Assembly: GCA_947179485.1 (NCBI GenBank) | Contig: OX359247.1 | Span: 5,981,060 to 6,045,059, forward strand | Reading direction: 5' to 3' | DNA from: Allacma fusca | Lineage: Eukaryota; Arthropoda; Collembola; Symphypleona; Sminthuridae | DNA length: 64,000 nucleotides | Part shown: in pieces, positions 47,195 to 58,949 of the stretch | Position numbering within the stretch: the stretch's first letter is position 1 | Layout: the number at the start of each line of letters is the position of its first letter | Translations under genes and position numbers: made by a program | Notes under the pieces: model-generated | Told to the model about the DNA's origin: nothing | What the model saw: only the letters and a program-made list of their open reading frames with translations | Databases searched by the model: none

Positions 47195-48406
47195 CGTTCG
47201 GGTCAAATATTTTGAGGATCCGAACTTGAACTTGACCTGCACTTGAACTTTCAAGAAGATATTTGTCAGTACCCGAACTTGGCGTTTCGGGCCCCAGGAA
47301 TTACTTGCCATACCAAGTCATATCTTGCAAGTAATCTTTCCTAAACCCGAACTTGATATGATACTTGAATGTAGGGTCCATAAATCTTGAGAACCGAACT
47401 TGGAATTGACTTGAACCCGAACTTGGATTTCAAGTAATTACTTGAATCTTGCAACTTTGTAGTATGAAGTTGCAAAACCATTCCAACGGGTGGAGCTAAG
47501 ATTTTCAGTTTCCATCGTCTCTATTAAATTCAGATTCGGGTTCACTCATGGTTTTTTCCTAGTGTTACAGTCTCACCGGACAATTTACTTCGACAGTTTT
47601 TCAAAAATGATGAAAAATTAGAAGAATAGTTTTAAGCAAGACGATTTACAGTATACACAACAGTCACTCCAAATGAAAGTGAGATCCAGCTTCTGTGCAT
47701 ATGTATCTCTGCAGGCATGGTTTCTGTAGGGATGCCAATGGTCTGGTCCGGACCATTTATACTGGTGCGTTATTGGAATTGGTCTGGTCCGGTCTGATTC
47801 AACACTTGGACCACACAAGATACAATTGGTCCAGCTTCAGGACCAGACCAGACCTGATCACAGGACCATGGTCTCAAACGTACACAAAATAAAAATGTAT
47901 GAGCCCCATGGAACAAATTAAAACTGACATTTCTGGGGAGAAAAGAATTTGACAGGATAAAATGTAATTATTTAATTGCTCTCAATGGAGTTCTTGACCA
48001 TGGTCCGGAGCATGGTCTTTGGTCTGGTCTGGTCCGAACGACTGGATCAGACCAGACCATTGGTATCACTAGTTTCTAGAATGTGTGTTGCAGAAGTGCG
48101 AACAACCGAGGGCGAAGAACGCATAAAGGAATCAAACGTTGGAACTAAGATACTTGAATCGGTACTTGAAAGTCCAAGTCCGGGTTCAAGTAAAATCCAT
48201 GCCCAGACCCGAACTTGAACTTGGTCCTTAGTGCAAGTCAATTCTGTGGGCTTGCACTTGGACCAGAACCGACTTGAAGTTCCAAGTTCGGATCCAGCAA
48301 ATACTTGAACTTGACCCGATTCAACCAAGTAGAAACGCTCACGGTCCCGAACTTGACCTGACTTGATACTTGTCAAGAACTACTTGAACTTGAGCGCAGA
48401 TCTGAT
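47195..48406. mobile_element. older hAT-like relic, split by a younger one
   Basis: The end CAGACCTGCGTTCGGGTCAA at 47195 faces TTGAACTTGAGCGCAGATCTG at 48386-48406. The interior vocabulary (ACCCGAACTTGAACTTG) matches the 35688 element. The flanking 8 bp do not match, so the duplication is lost or the ends are misassigned. Confidence 0.5.
47727..48071. mobile_element. hAT-like MITE
   Basis: Termini TAGGGATGCCAATGGTCTGG and its near-complement ending at 48071. The right flank GTTTCTAG (48072-48079) and left flank GTTTCTG (47720-47726) fit an 8-bp duplication with one lost base. The interior is rich in GGTCTGGTCC. Inserted inside the older relic. Confidence 0.78.
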
Positions 48407-49367
48407 CCGAAAACGATTGGGGGTGGTTTGATTTGTTCTTTGATTTTCTGTCTGGTCTCGCAAAGCGCAGGACCATTCTATTTAATCTCTTTTATAATCA
48501 AGTAGCATACTCGGGTGATTTACTGGATCAGTTTCCAGTGATCAAACTTTCTGCCTAGCAACTTAATATTTTTGGTAATTAATACAACTTAAATAAACTT
48601 CTTTGGTTGAAACTTGTGTACTCTTTGGAGCCTTTTCAATGGTATCAGCTTCAAAAACCCCTTTGACTTTATGTTTTTGTCCGATTAATTTTGTCATGAC
48701 TGCTTCTTGCACAGGAATGGTACTAATTGTCGGGTCTGAAATCCTGGAACATGCCATTGCGAATGGCTCAAAATTTCAACCGGACTAAAATATTCTTCCG
48801 GACCGGAACAGCCCCAGCATTATTCTGAGCTGTCTAAAAAGATTAGAACAAAATGTCCAACAAGTGTATCATTAAAATTTCCAAATTTAAAAATTGCGAA
48901 AATGACAGAAAAAGCGGTGTTTGTGTACTTTATGGGCCGTGGTTTGCTGAATTCCTAAGTTAAATTTTACTTGTCTCCATAATATAAAGTTTCAACTCTA
49001 AGATGTTATATTAATACTGACTAAAATAAAATTACGTAAGGAGATTCAGTCATTATAACTGCTGAAATTCAATCCCATTTAAAGGTTCTCAGTAGTAGGA
49101 AACTATGGGCCGTTTTACCCAGGTATTACGGGCTATGTGCGGGTTCCGGGGTGGCGGGGTTTAAGTTCGGGGGGTTCTGGGATAAAGTTTTAATGTAAAT
49201 ACTGCTGATGTGCGGGGGCAGTGTGAGCTGATGTTTTTGCTTTCCCCGCTCAAAATTGTTTCAATGCGTATACGCAGGATAATCGCGTATGTTGTAAAAT
49301 ATTAATACGGAATAGTTAAACAAAAACAATATTCATTGTTGGTTGGTTTATGTCTAGTTTAGGCTCA
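48407..49367. other. intergenic, no gene seen
   Basis: No convincing coding sequence. A G-rich patch (GGGTTCCGGGGTGGCGGGG) lies near 49142. Confidence 0.5.
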
Positions 49368-49375
49368 GTGCAGAG

Positions 49376-50127
49376 TAGAGTTGGGATTCGGGCTTGACTT
49401 CAGGCCCGAACCCGGAAGAAACCGAAAAAAATACTCTATTAACCCGACCCGGCCCATCAACGGGCTAAATATTTGATATTCAACCCGGCCCGTTTTATGC
49501 ACCTTAAATTTTGTGAAGCCCGAACCCGTTAAAAACCCGGTCTATAAATTTTTTACAACCCAAACCCGCTAAAAACCCGATGAAAACCCCGATTTTTAGT
49601 AAAAATTGAATCCGATGTGAAACATTTGTTTACATATTATTACATTTACATCTTACATACACTATCCATTCCTACTCAACACATTCAATAAGCGAGCACG
49701 AGCACTAAAGGAGCAAAACTGTTTTTTGGCTCTGAAAATTTTTCAACATAAACTGTCAAGCTGAAGGGATCGTTTCAAAATGCTTAAGCATTTGTGCGTA
49801 TAAAATACAATGAACTATTATTTATCATGAATATACATACGTGAAAGCAATGATTGAACTCTGCGCAACGTCAAATATGTATGCCACCTATCTGTACTAA
49901 ATTCTATTCTAGTAGGATTGTCGGGTCATTTGTAATTTTTGGCCCGCCCGAAACCCGAACTGACAAATAAATACAGGCCCAAGCCCGATCTTAACCCGGT
50001 TTCATTGTTTTAGTGCAGCCCGAACCCGGTCGGAGCCCGACGTAAGTTCGTATTTACATTCCGAACCCGGCCGGGCAGGGTTCGGGCCGGCCCGAACCCA
50101 AAAACCCGCTTCCGGGCCCCAGCTCTA
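49376..50127. mobile_element. hAT-like non-autonomous element
   Basis: 8-bp duplication GTGCAGAG at 49368-49375 and 50128-50135. Termini TAGAGTTGGGATTCGGGC and, inverted, ..GGGCCCCAGCTCTA. The flanks inside are dense in AACCCGRCCCGG. 752 bp, no transposase. Confidence 0.9.
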
Positions 50128-50366
50128 GTGCAGAGTAATTGCGAGGTTAAGTTTAGGTACAAGTCTTAGGTACAAGTATATATTATTGCAGGTCAGGTTT
50201 CGGATAACATTTAGATTGGTCAAGCTCAGGTCAAGGTGAAATTTGGGGGTGGATAGCGAAAAGAGCAATGTAAGTCCTTTTAAAAATTATTGCATTTTCT
50301 ACGTATATTGTATGTACATTATATTACAATATGTGTACATAAAAACTTTACTACATCTGTCTTCAG

Positions 50367-50930
50367 AGATTGTGGAAGAATTTCCGATTGTTGGCAATAC
50401 CTACCTGGTTGTGTGGGCGGCTTTTGAGAAGGGTACCTGCGAGTGTTTGGAATTGATCGGGAAGGCCACATCTGACATCCTGGTCTTCTGGTCGGGCATG
50501 TCAGGTTGTCAGGAGTTCGTAGGGTTGTTTTGCCAGGGTCCTCGTCCTCCTAATAACCCTCAAGCGCGTTCTTATAACATAGGTAAGATTTTTGATCTCT
50601 CCATCTCTCTCTTTATATATATATATCGTTTAAATAAATATACAGACAGTTCATTATTTAAAGAAAATATTAGGGGTTAAGACGATAATTTTCGGGGTTG
50701 TGATTGTGATCGGAATTTTTTATTGCTGGGTATTTTATGACCGCCTGGCAGCGCTTCGCGAAAGGATTCGGCAAGTCATGAAACGGAGGACCCTTAACGT
50801 TTGGATAGTGGCGGGGGATTATGGACCCGAATTCGCCATCGGTTTGCCACACGAAGACATGGCGACCCACGGCGTTTTGAATTCGAATTTAAAACATGTC
50901 TGTAGTTCACTTTGTTTTGAAGTGGCTTGA
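50367..50930 (+). CDS. possible spliced gene for a small membrane protein
   Basis: A protein-like exon starts after CTTCAG (50366) and reads IVEEFPIVGNTYLVVWAAFE and on to a good donor AG|GTAAG at 50583. Two acceptors, 50645 and 50649, lie 4 nt apart. The first gives a short tail ending at 50680. The second opens a frame to 50930 with a membrane segment (TIIFGVVIVIGIFYCWVF) and a basic stretch. The 5' start is not resolved: a donor GTAAGT at 50270 suggests a further exon, but its frame does not join cleanly. Family unknown. Confidence 0.45.
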
Positions 50931-51218
50931 CGATTCCCACACATTCTAAATTTAATGTGTGCAAGCGTATATATTTCGAGTGCAAGGGAGAGCAATGTAT
51001 CTTATATGCTAGGACAATTTCTTGGTAGAACGTCCCTTATACTATTATCCTGTATAGAATTATTGTAGGTAGACAACTTGTCGCACCAGCCTTGAGAGAT
51101 ATGGGCGTAAATCTTAAATTGAAATTTTGTGCCCATAAAGGAGTCTCAAATGTTTTTAATATTTTAGGCAAGATATAGCCAAGGGTAACGAAAAAGCCCA
51201 CCTTTAGCATAAAGATTT

Positions 51219-51506
51219 ATGACAACTCCCGTCACAGTTTTCCGGAGTAAGAAATATAACCGTCACAGTTTCGCAAACTCAGCAAATCTTGTGAGTTGTT
51301 TTTTGCATCCTGCGGAAATCGAAGATCCGAAGAAGGATATTGGAACTTACTTAAATTATTTTGAGCCCAAATTTTTTACAATCTTCAATTTAGTTGGTTG
51401 TACACAAAATCCTCGACGTTTTAAATGTCTAATATATCCTGGCTTTGGATTTTCGAATTACTCGGTGTACAAGAGAAAGATTACACAAATATCCAGACAA
51501 CATTGA
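51219..51506 (+). CDS. hypothetical ORF, 95 aa
   Basis: ATG-initiated, Phe/Asn/Lys-rich, with protein-like composition (LVSCFLHPAEIEDPKKDIG). No domain recognised. It may be an exon or a decayed element gene. Confidence 0.25.
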   Translation: MTTPVTVFRSKKYNRHSFANSANLVSCFLHPAEIEDPKKDIGTYLNYFEPKFFTIFNLVGCTQNPRRFKCLIYPGFGFSNYSVYKRKITQISRQH

Positions 51507-51690
51507 CTAGGCTCTACGAATAGGCTACGTGCCACCCATTGCAAAACACTATTCTCCCGCCAATAATGTATACTTGATAGGTGTCATTGTTTGTGTATGG
51601 AAGGGCCGATAGCATTTGTTTCAGTTTGTTTATGTCAAACCGTCAACAATCGCTTTTGTCGTATAAAAATTCTTCAATTTGTTTGATTTC

Positions 51691-51933
51691 ATGCGGGATT
51701 TAGGAGCTTCATTTTTGACTGCAGTAAATGATCCTAGTTTTCAGGATCCTTTACTTTCCATTGACATAAATGTAAAAATAGAGCCTACTGATGTTGATCA
51801 TTCAAAGACAATTAAAAGTATTGAATTTGACGTAGAGTCAATCTATGGGATTGCAAGAGCACGCACAGATCTGACTCTCAGATACCGAGTTTATTTTTCG
51901 GGGTCCCTAGGCAAGTTCTACATCAATTATTAA
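51691..51933 (+). CDS. hypothetical ORF, 80 aa
   Basis: ATG at 51691 to TAA at 51933, with acidic and beta-strand-like composition (SIDINVKIEPTDVDHSKTIK). No domain recognised; followed by spacer without a clear gene. Confidence 0.3.
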   Translation: MRDLGASFLTAVNDPSFQDPLLSIDINVKIEPTDVDHSKTIKSIEFDVESIYGIARARTDLTLRYRVYFSGSLGKFYINY

Positions 51934-52386
51934 AACTAGTAAATAATACTAGTAATTGTTGAGATAAATTGGATAATTTGTACCATAGTCTAAATCTGAA
52001 TGAACATACGTTTAAATTAAATGATAAAACTGGACGTCGATAAAATATTCATGCTTATAAAACAGATCAACTTTTTAAAAATTACCCTTAGAGTGCATGT
52101 CAAACTTTACACTGGACTTTCAAAAATAATTTCGTCCATCATGATGGTCCCCAGAAAACTACATATTATCATTCATTTCACTGTCCCTTCTCAAAGAAAT
52201 GGTGTCGAAATTCTGAACTCTGAATGGAGTTTGTAGCAGTGTATTGGTGCAAATCCAAATAACAGCCAAAATCAATAAAGTAGCGATTGTGGTAATGCCT
52301 TTTAAAATAAATTTATAATATCATTGCATTCAGTTAAAAGACTGTAATTTGATATTGGTTTTAAATTTTTAAATTTTATTTAATAA

Positions 52387-52575
52387 TCATTTACCTAGAT
52401 ACGCTCCGAGATATTGTATTTCCATTTCGGCTTGACAGTGTTCTTCTGACGTTATTATAGAAACAAAAATAATTTCCAAATGTTTTAGATTTCCCGTACA
52501 GCAGTGTGTTTTGTTAAGTGGCGTTATCCACTGCATTCCTAACGTCGTACATTGAGAACAAGTGTGTTCAGACAT
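52387..52575 (-). CDS. Cys-rich small ORF ending at a splice-donor-like site
   Basis: The 62 codons start at an ATG (52575), with HTCSQCTTLG and THCCTG clusters that could bind metal. At its end the sequence reads CTAG|GTAAAT, so it may be a first exon. No partner exon identified. Confidence 0.3.
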   Translation of the reverse strand: MSEHTCSQCTTLGMQWITPLNKTHCCTGNLKHLEIIFVSIITSEEHCQAEMEIQYLGAYLGK

Positions 52576-53269
52576 ACAGCCTGAGAGTTAAGCATTACAG
52601 TTAAATTAGTTTGAGGAAATTTATAAAATATTTATAAAGATTTCTTTCACTATTATTCTAGCTTTTGTAACGTTTGTAACATTATACTTACTGCTGTAAT
52701 CACATAATGTCATTATGCTGGATAATAATAAAACCTGATAATAACATTCCAGAAAACGTCAGAAATTCCTGAGCTCTTCTGAGCTACTACGCATTAGATT
52801 AATCTTTAGATATTTACTAGTCAGCCAAATTTTGTTTCAAAAAGTCACGTATTAATACATACACTTATTTGAACATATTTGACAGTTGCCGAACATCTGT
52901 AGAATACCAGTTGTTGCTGTTCGTGCTGTTGCATCTCCAATAAAATCAGAACATCATATAACAAATTTATCAGAACATAATTGGGCATACTCTCACTTCA
53001 CATTTCAAAACTTGTCATAATGTATTGTAACCTAATTTATACTTTAAACTTTTATAAAACATTATATAACATCTATTATTATTATTAGAAAATTGTGTGA
53101 ACAATGTATTAGTTACAAATACCTCATATGCGACGTTTTTAACAACTTAATCGTTAGTGGAAAACATATGATCATATTTTAACATCTTGCATTTAACATA
53201 ATGTATTGTAAAACACTTAATATCGTCAAACGTATTTAAAACTTCACAATTTTTTACTTAATTTGAATA

Positions 53270-53530
53270 TCAAGTTTTGAAAACTAACCAGAACATTTTG
53301 AAACAAAATGTAGCATTTGCAGACTTGTCAAAACATATTGTTGCACATTGTAACATTTTGTAACATATGGTAACATATGGTAACATATTGTAACATTTTG
53401 CAACATATTGTAACATATTGTAACATATTGTAACATTTTGCAACATATTGTATTTTTTCTTGTAGCATATTGTGGCATATTTTAACATTGAACCACATTG
53501 TAACATATTTTAACATTTCGAAACAAATTC
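53270..53530. repeat. TAACATATTG/TAACATTTTG array
   Basis: Short-period (8-10 bp) degenerate array. Looser AACAT-rich sequence extends over about 52860-53960. ORFs here (CYNMLQYVT repeats on minus) are artefacts. Confidence 0.8.
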
Positions 53531-54651
53531 GAACATTGTGAACTTACCTGTACATATTGAAACATTTTTGTACTTAGAACTTTATAGTTTACAAAAACAA
53601 AATTAGACAAGCAAACCGGGTGAGCGTATCTAAACATACTTAAACATTTGAGTGCTTCCTAGCACCTTTGAAACCGCTGTGAACGAAATTGAATAAATGC
53701 ATCCGTATTTGAACTTTTGCAAGCTTAGTGACCTTTCTGCACATATTCGAACATATTTAAGCATCTTTTAAATTTGACATAATCATATTCCAACTTTTCA
53801 AATATTGCGAGCCAAGAGAAACATTTCGAAACAAATTTGCACGTTTTTGAACGTTGTGAGCTTATCAGCACATATTTGCCCATTTTCACACTTCTTAAAA
53901 CCTCAGAGTTTACAAAGAACAAATTGAACAAAAAACGAACTTATTTAAACAGAAAGGTGCAAGTCTCACCATAACAGCATGTATTTTTACATTTAAATAA
54001 AGCTCAATAAATTTGCACAGTCACGTTTTATGGGCAGTTGACGCTTCCGACCTTTGTCTAGAATGACATATTTTTCGGTAACATCATAGCGTTTAGTATT
54101 CTGCTTTTCATAGTCACTGTTCAGGCCCTGGAATCAATGCTCCCCTATGTATTCAAGAACGTCTTTCATTTGCGGCTCATATAATTTCCTTACCGAATAC
54201 GGTTTTTGTAGTATTCGGAGTACATATCATGTCCGATCTAACACAGATTCTCACATCTTTGTGATTTAAGGGAATGTTGGATCTGAAATGACTTCAGTAG
54301 TTAGACCCCAGCCCAAGTGAATTATCTCAAACGATTGTACAATTCCGACTATTTTTTAAATGAAATTGGTCAAGTAAATGGCACTGCAACCACGTTCCTC
54401 AAAACAAAATTCCTTAGTGAATAAAGATGGCTGGATACACAGCTAATCTCGAAAATCTGATTTGAAACATCAAGTGTTGATTTTACAGTTTATACAAATG
54501 AGTGAAGAGTTGAATTGAATTTCAAGAAGGTGACAGGGTTTCTCTGAATAATGGAGTAGAATTACAATTTTGGACCATGCGGGGGAAATTCGTTCCTTTT
54601 ACAACTGTACCGTGGGAATTTCCTGATTAGCCGTTCATCACAATAAATATT

Positions 54652-54945
54652 GTGGCCATCAAGCCAAGTTGTACCAGTAGTGACAACGTACGTAAAACAG
54701 CGTTCACAACGGACTGTGCGACTAGCAAGTGTTCAGTGGACAAAATGAAAGCAGACGATAAGGTTAAAATAAAAGGTCGTCCACCATCCAAAAAGACGAA
54801 ACTTAATTCTGCTCGTATGGAAAACGACAATACGGTTGAGGTACGACTAAAGGTTATGCAAATTTTGAAAGCGTGTCAGTCAGAAAAAATCACGAGTAGC
54901 GGCAATAAGTTTTGCAACCGCCAGGAGAACTTGTCAAGTTTGTAA
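54652..54945 (+). CDS. basic ORF with AT-hook-like motif, 97 aa
   Basis: Lys-rich, with KIKGRPPSKKTK, an AT-hook-like DNA-contact motif. A shifted frame over its last third (RVAAISFATARRT near 54880) recalls a transposase helix-turn-helix, so this may be a frameshifted transposon remnant. Low certainty. The inner ATG at 54745 is an alternative start. Confidence 0.3.
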   Translation: MAIKPSCTSSDNVRKTAFTTDCATSKCSVDKMKADDKVKIKGRPPSKKTKLNSARMENDNTVEVRLKVMQILKACQSEKITSSGNKFCNRQENLSSL

Positions 54946-55400
54946 ACCCGAAAGGTAAAATGAACGAAATCATTTACTTAATACGATATAATCATTTTTT
55001 CATTTATTGCATGACCAATAAATTTCAATGGCAGATTCAATCTACGAATGTAAAATATGGAACATGAGCTATAAAACTAAAACACGTCGGTCTACATTAT
55101 TTTATTTAAGGCAATCCACTGTCGTTAACTAAAATTACATGGATTCCGGTTGCCAGTGGAGCAGTCTCGCAGCTTGACCAACAAGAGCAGCAACGGGAAC
55201 TAGGTCACAATCAAGAGATCCACGTTCAGCACATTAAAGGTGATATTTGTCATAATGGCATTGAATAATTTTATTCGCTATAGTTTTTGTAATTCGAGTA
55301 AGTGAGTTTCCTGGCTTTCAGATGTAGAATGCAATAAGGTAATTCCGGCTCAAACTCCGAACACTTCATTCACACTCCCATTTCTACACACAACGTCGAC

Positions 55401-55535
55401 ATGACGACGAATATGCTGACATACTTGATTCAGTTCGACATACCGTTGAATCATTTGACTGATAAGGCGCTGCCGGTACAAGATGTCGAGTTCAATTTTG
55501 AGGGCTTTGACTTAACAACCATGGGACCCATGTAA
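55401..55535 (+). CDS. 44-aa ORF
   Basis: ATG 55401 to TAA 55535. Composition is protein-like (LIQFDIPLNHLTDKALPVQD). It lies downstream of exon-like pieces (about 55110-55240, bounded by AAG and AAAG|GTGAT). It may be a last exon of a small spliced gene. Unrecognised. Confidence 0.25.
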   Translation: MTTNMLTYLIQFDIPLNHLTDKALPVQDVEFNFEGFDLTTMGPM

Positions 55536-57275
55536 TTGATAATTTTGTAAACTATTTCTATATTGAGTCACTATGGTATTTGTTTGGAAATTTTGTATGT
55601 AATAACACATTTATGGAAAATATATCACTGAGTATGTCTGTATGCACAAAACAACTGAGTGCTATTACTACAGCTTTATTTTCAAATCAAACGCATTTAT
55701 TACCAAATAGAAAATAACTATTTTGCATAAACGTCATGTAGTCTACAGAAATGTTTTTTCTTGACCGACCCGGTTAAATATTATATTATGCATTTCGTAA
55801 TAACTTACAAATTACTAGATGAATTATTGAAAACAACTTGAGACAATATACCATACGTGAAATTTAACCGTACAGCTACAATATTGTAATAGAGGTTTGC
55901 GAGTCGATCTAGTAGAGAGGTAATTACTCCTTGAACGTGTTTGAAGTTGTGCCACACTCCGTTCCCTCCCACACGAGTCCGTTCTTCTGCATCAATTTCG
56001 GCCTGGAGCGAACGCACCAACGCCGTCCTTCCGAATGGAGAAAGTCAAGACTGGTCCAGGCCATCTTAGGTAAAAGTTCAAGATAAATTTCAGATTATAT
56101 TTCAGATTAAAGTTTACTTCTTTATGAAACACCTTCAAGTATTCGCAGTCTTACTATATTAAATATTACTCACTATAATTAATTGCCCTTTTAATTTTTC
56201 GGTTGTGTCAGCTGTGACGGGATTATTGATCAACACCTGGGTAAGCCAATGGTCGTGTTCCGAAAAACACTTTCTGTAATGTTACTCAAATCTAAATCGG
56301 GTTGAGCCCCAAACTCCAAGGTTTTCATTATTGGACAAATAAGTCCGATCTTCTTTCCCTCGGAAGAACGAAATGACTGTTATCCCCTCCAAACTCTCAG
56401 AGATTTTATTTTCAGTCATCTCTGCATAATGGGCTTATATCATGCTGAGAAAGCTTGCAGTTTTTAACCCCTGGTAAACTTCAAAACAGTCAGTTTGCCG
56501 GAATTTTTTGATTTTCCATAGTAGACAAATTCACAGCAATGTACTGGATACTGGGCCAGACTACCGGAGATGTCGTCATCAATCTAGATGGGAACACATA
56601 ATTGTTTTGCTTTGAAATGTTGGAATGACTCAGATGAACAAGAAACCTAATTGAACCAAACCAGATGCAAGCACATAATTAAAACGTACTGACCATTATG
56701 CTTTCGTGTCTCAAAGAAGCTCCAGTTGTATCAGAAGTCCAATGAAGCCAGTTTCTTGAAATTCCATGCATAGGGGTCGTACTTTTGCAACGTTACCCGA
56801 GAACGAATTCCAGGAGCTATTTTATTAATATTTCAGTAAATATTAATTCAATCGCCAGGTATGTTTTTTCCCACGACTTGTAAAATCAAACAATCAACTA
56901 ACTCAACATTTGGAAAACTAAAATAAACAAGACTTAGCTTACCTGCCACTGTAATGTAATGTAGTTACTTGAAAAACTTGCAAATACTACTTCTTGCTTG
57001 CAGTACTCGCAAGCAAGAAGTAGCTCTGAAAGGTAGTTAGGGATACTGTGTCTCAATTTGTATGAATCAGGTTGACTGTACGGAAGAAGGAAGACGCTTG
57101 AAGGAGAAATTTGCTACTTTGCTTTTATATCACTGTGTGCGAATGCGGTAATCGATCCACAAATACGCTCGAAAGTACGCTGCTAAATATTTCCCCTCCA
57201 AAAATATTTTCTAGCTCATAAGATTTGAGTATCTTCGATGTTTGAAGAAACGTCTCGTAGTCGCATTTCAGAGCC
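55536..57275. other. intergenic, possible coding relic on minus
   Basis: A minus-strand frame (about 56020-55805) reads SLQAEIDAEERTRVGGNGVW and looks protein-like but has no start or partner. Nothing else supported. Confidence 0.3.
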
Positions 57276-58854
57276 ATGGAGTATTCTGCAACTGACGTGA
57301 ACAACAAAGTGTTTGAAAAGTGGATAAGACGATGGATAGTCCAACCAAGTATTTCCAAAATTCCTTTGGAGGATTTAAGTGAGAAACAAAAATATATCGT
57401 ACAGATTAAATCGCATATCGAAATGCCAATCGAAGAGCAAAGTGATTCCCAAATCAGATGTATAAAGCAAGGAATAGCAGGCGCAGGAAAAGCATTATTG
57501 ATAGCTCATCTAAAATACCTCTTTGACATCAATAAGTAAAAGTGCCCCGACTTTGATTATATTCTTGCCAGTTTGACTGGCAGTGCAAGCGTTTTAATTG
57601 GAGGAAAACGACTTACCAAGACGGACAAGTAAAATTATTGAACAGGAAAAGACAAATCTAATAGTTTTGGAAAATATAACTAAATCTACTGCATCAGCGA
57701 AACGGATACTTTGCAATGTAAAAATTTTTGTAATTGATGAGTTTTCTCTTATTGGTCAAAACATGAACAAAAAATTGACGACATTCTTCGCAAAGTTGAT
57801 CCGGCTCATGCAGATAAACCATTCAGTGGAAAGTCCGTGATTTTATTTGGGGATGTCTATCAAAATTTTGCAGTCCCTGATTCCCCCCTTTTTTTACTTA
57901 TCATCATCCAAGCACAACCCACATCTCCGAGATGTTTACAAATTATACAAATCGTTTAAGACTGTAGTAATTTTGGATACTGAGTACCGTCAGTGTGTTA
58001 ACAGTGACGAGGAAATACATTTCCTGGGATTTGCTACATTTTTTTGGGAAGATTAAAGAGATGCAATTAGATTTGGAATTTGTTCGCTCTCGTCAGTTAA
58101 AAAAACTGGGTGAGGAAGAAAAGGAGATATTTAGGGATGCTCTGCATATACTCCCTTTGAGGCGACTTGTATGGGATTACAACCAGTAAGTTACATATTC
58201 ATTAGATCGATTCTAAATGTGTTTTCAACTGTCATTATTTCTGCACTTATCGGGAAAAATTGCTCACATTTTATTCCTTCGACGAGATTTTTCACATTGA
58301 AAATGGAATACGACCCTTGAATATAGCTTTTGGAGTGAAAATAATATTACAGCGGAATAGATGTTGCCGCGTTCGTTTGTGTAATGGTTCGGATGGGTAT
58401 ATTGAGGATATTGTATATTATAGTAAGAGTGATTATATAGGTCGGGATAAAATTGTACATTTCCTTGTGGTCCATTTCCCACAATACAATGGAGATGTGT
58501 TTGTAAAAACAAATCGAGGAAAGGGCGTTAACATTTTTGAACAGCCTGATTCTGAAAGGGATGATGCAACTGGGTCTCTAATATGTAGTATTCTGTTTTT
58601 CTTGGAGTTTTAATACGCGGTCACAAGGACCAAATTTGGACAAAGTAGTAATTTATCTGGACCAGTCACAACTGTGTGTTGGATCGGATTATGCAATGTG
58701 GACTCGCTGTAAAAGTCCAAAGGACATATGTGTGATGAATGTCTATGTTGCTGCCTCTCGTATTCTCACCCCCGCTTCCCTCTCCTCAGCCACTACACTA
58801 CAAAAATACGAGGAAAATCGCTTAATGAATCTACAAAGCCAGGTTTTAAAATGA
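57276..58854 (+). pseudogene. broken Pif1-like SF1 helicase
   Basis: Successive fragments in order: motif I GIAGAGKA at about 57470-57495 (with Ala where Ser/Thr is usual), motif II VIDEFSL near 57730-57750, an EYRQ stretch near 57985, then KIILQRN near 58340, and motif VI-like YVAASR near 58745. They are separated by stops and frameshifts. Pif1-type helicases occur in several large DNA transposons and in Maverick-like viruses. It lies tail-to-tail with a PolB pseudogene, so it probably belongs to the same decayed element; a Helitron origin is the alternative. Confidence 0.72.
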
Positions 58855-58949
58855 TTGACTTAGGATGAAATATGTAATAAATTTGTGAGAAGCAATGCTA
58901 GTACTTTGCAAATTATTTGCAGCTACTTTATTTCATAATTACATTGGTT

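Noticed and set aside
53270-53516. Minus-strand ORFs rich in Cys-Tyr-Asn-Met
   Set aside because: Translations of the TAACAT array in three frames; no start context or conservation.
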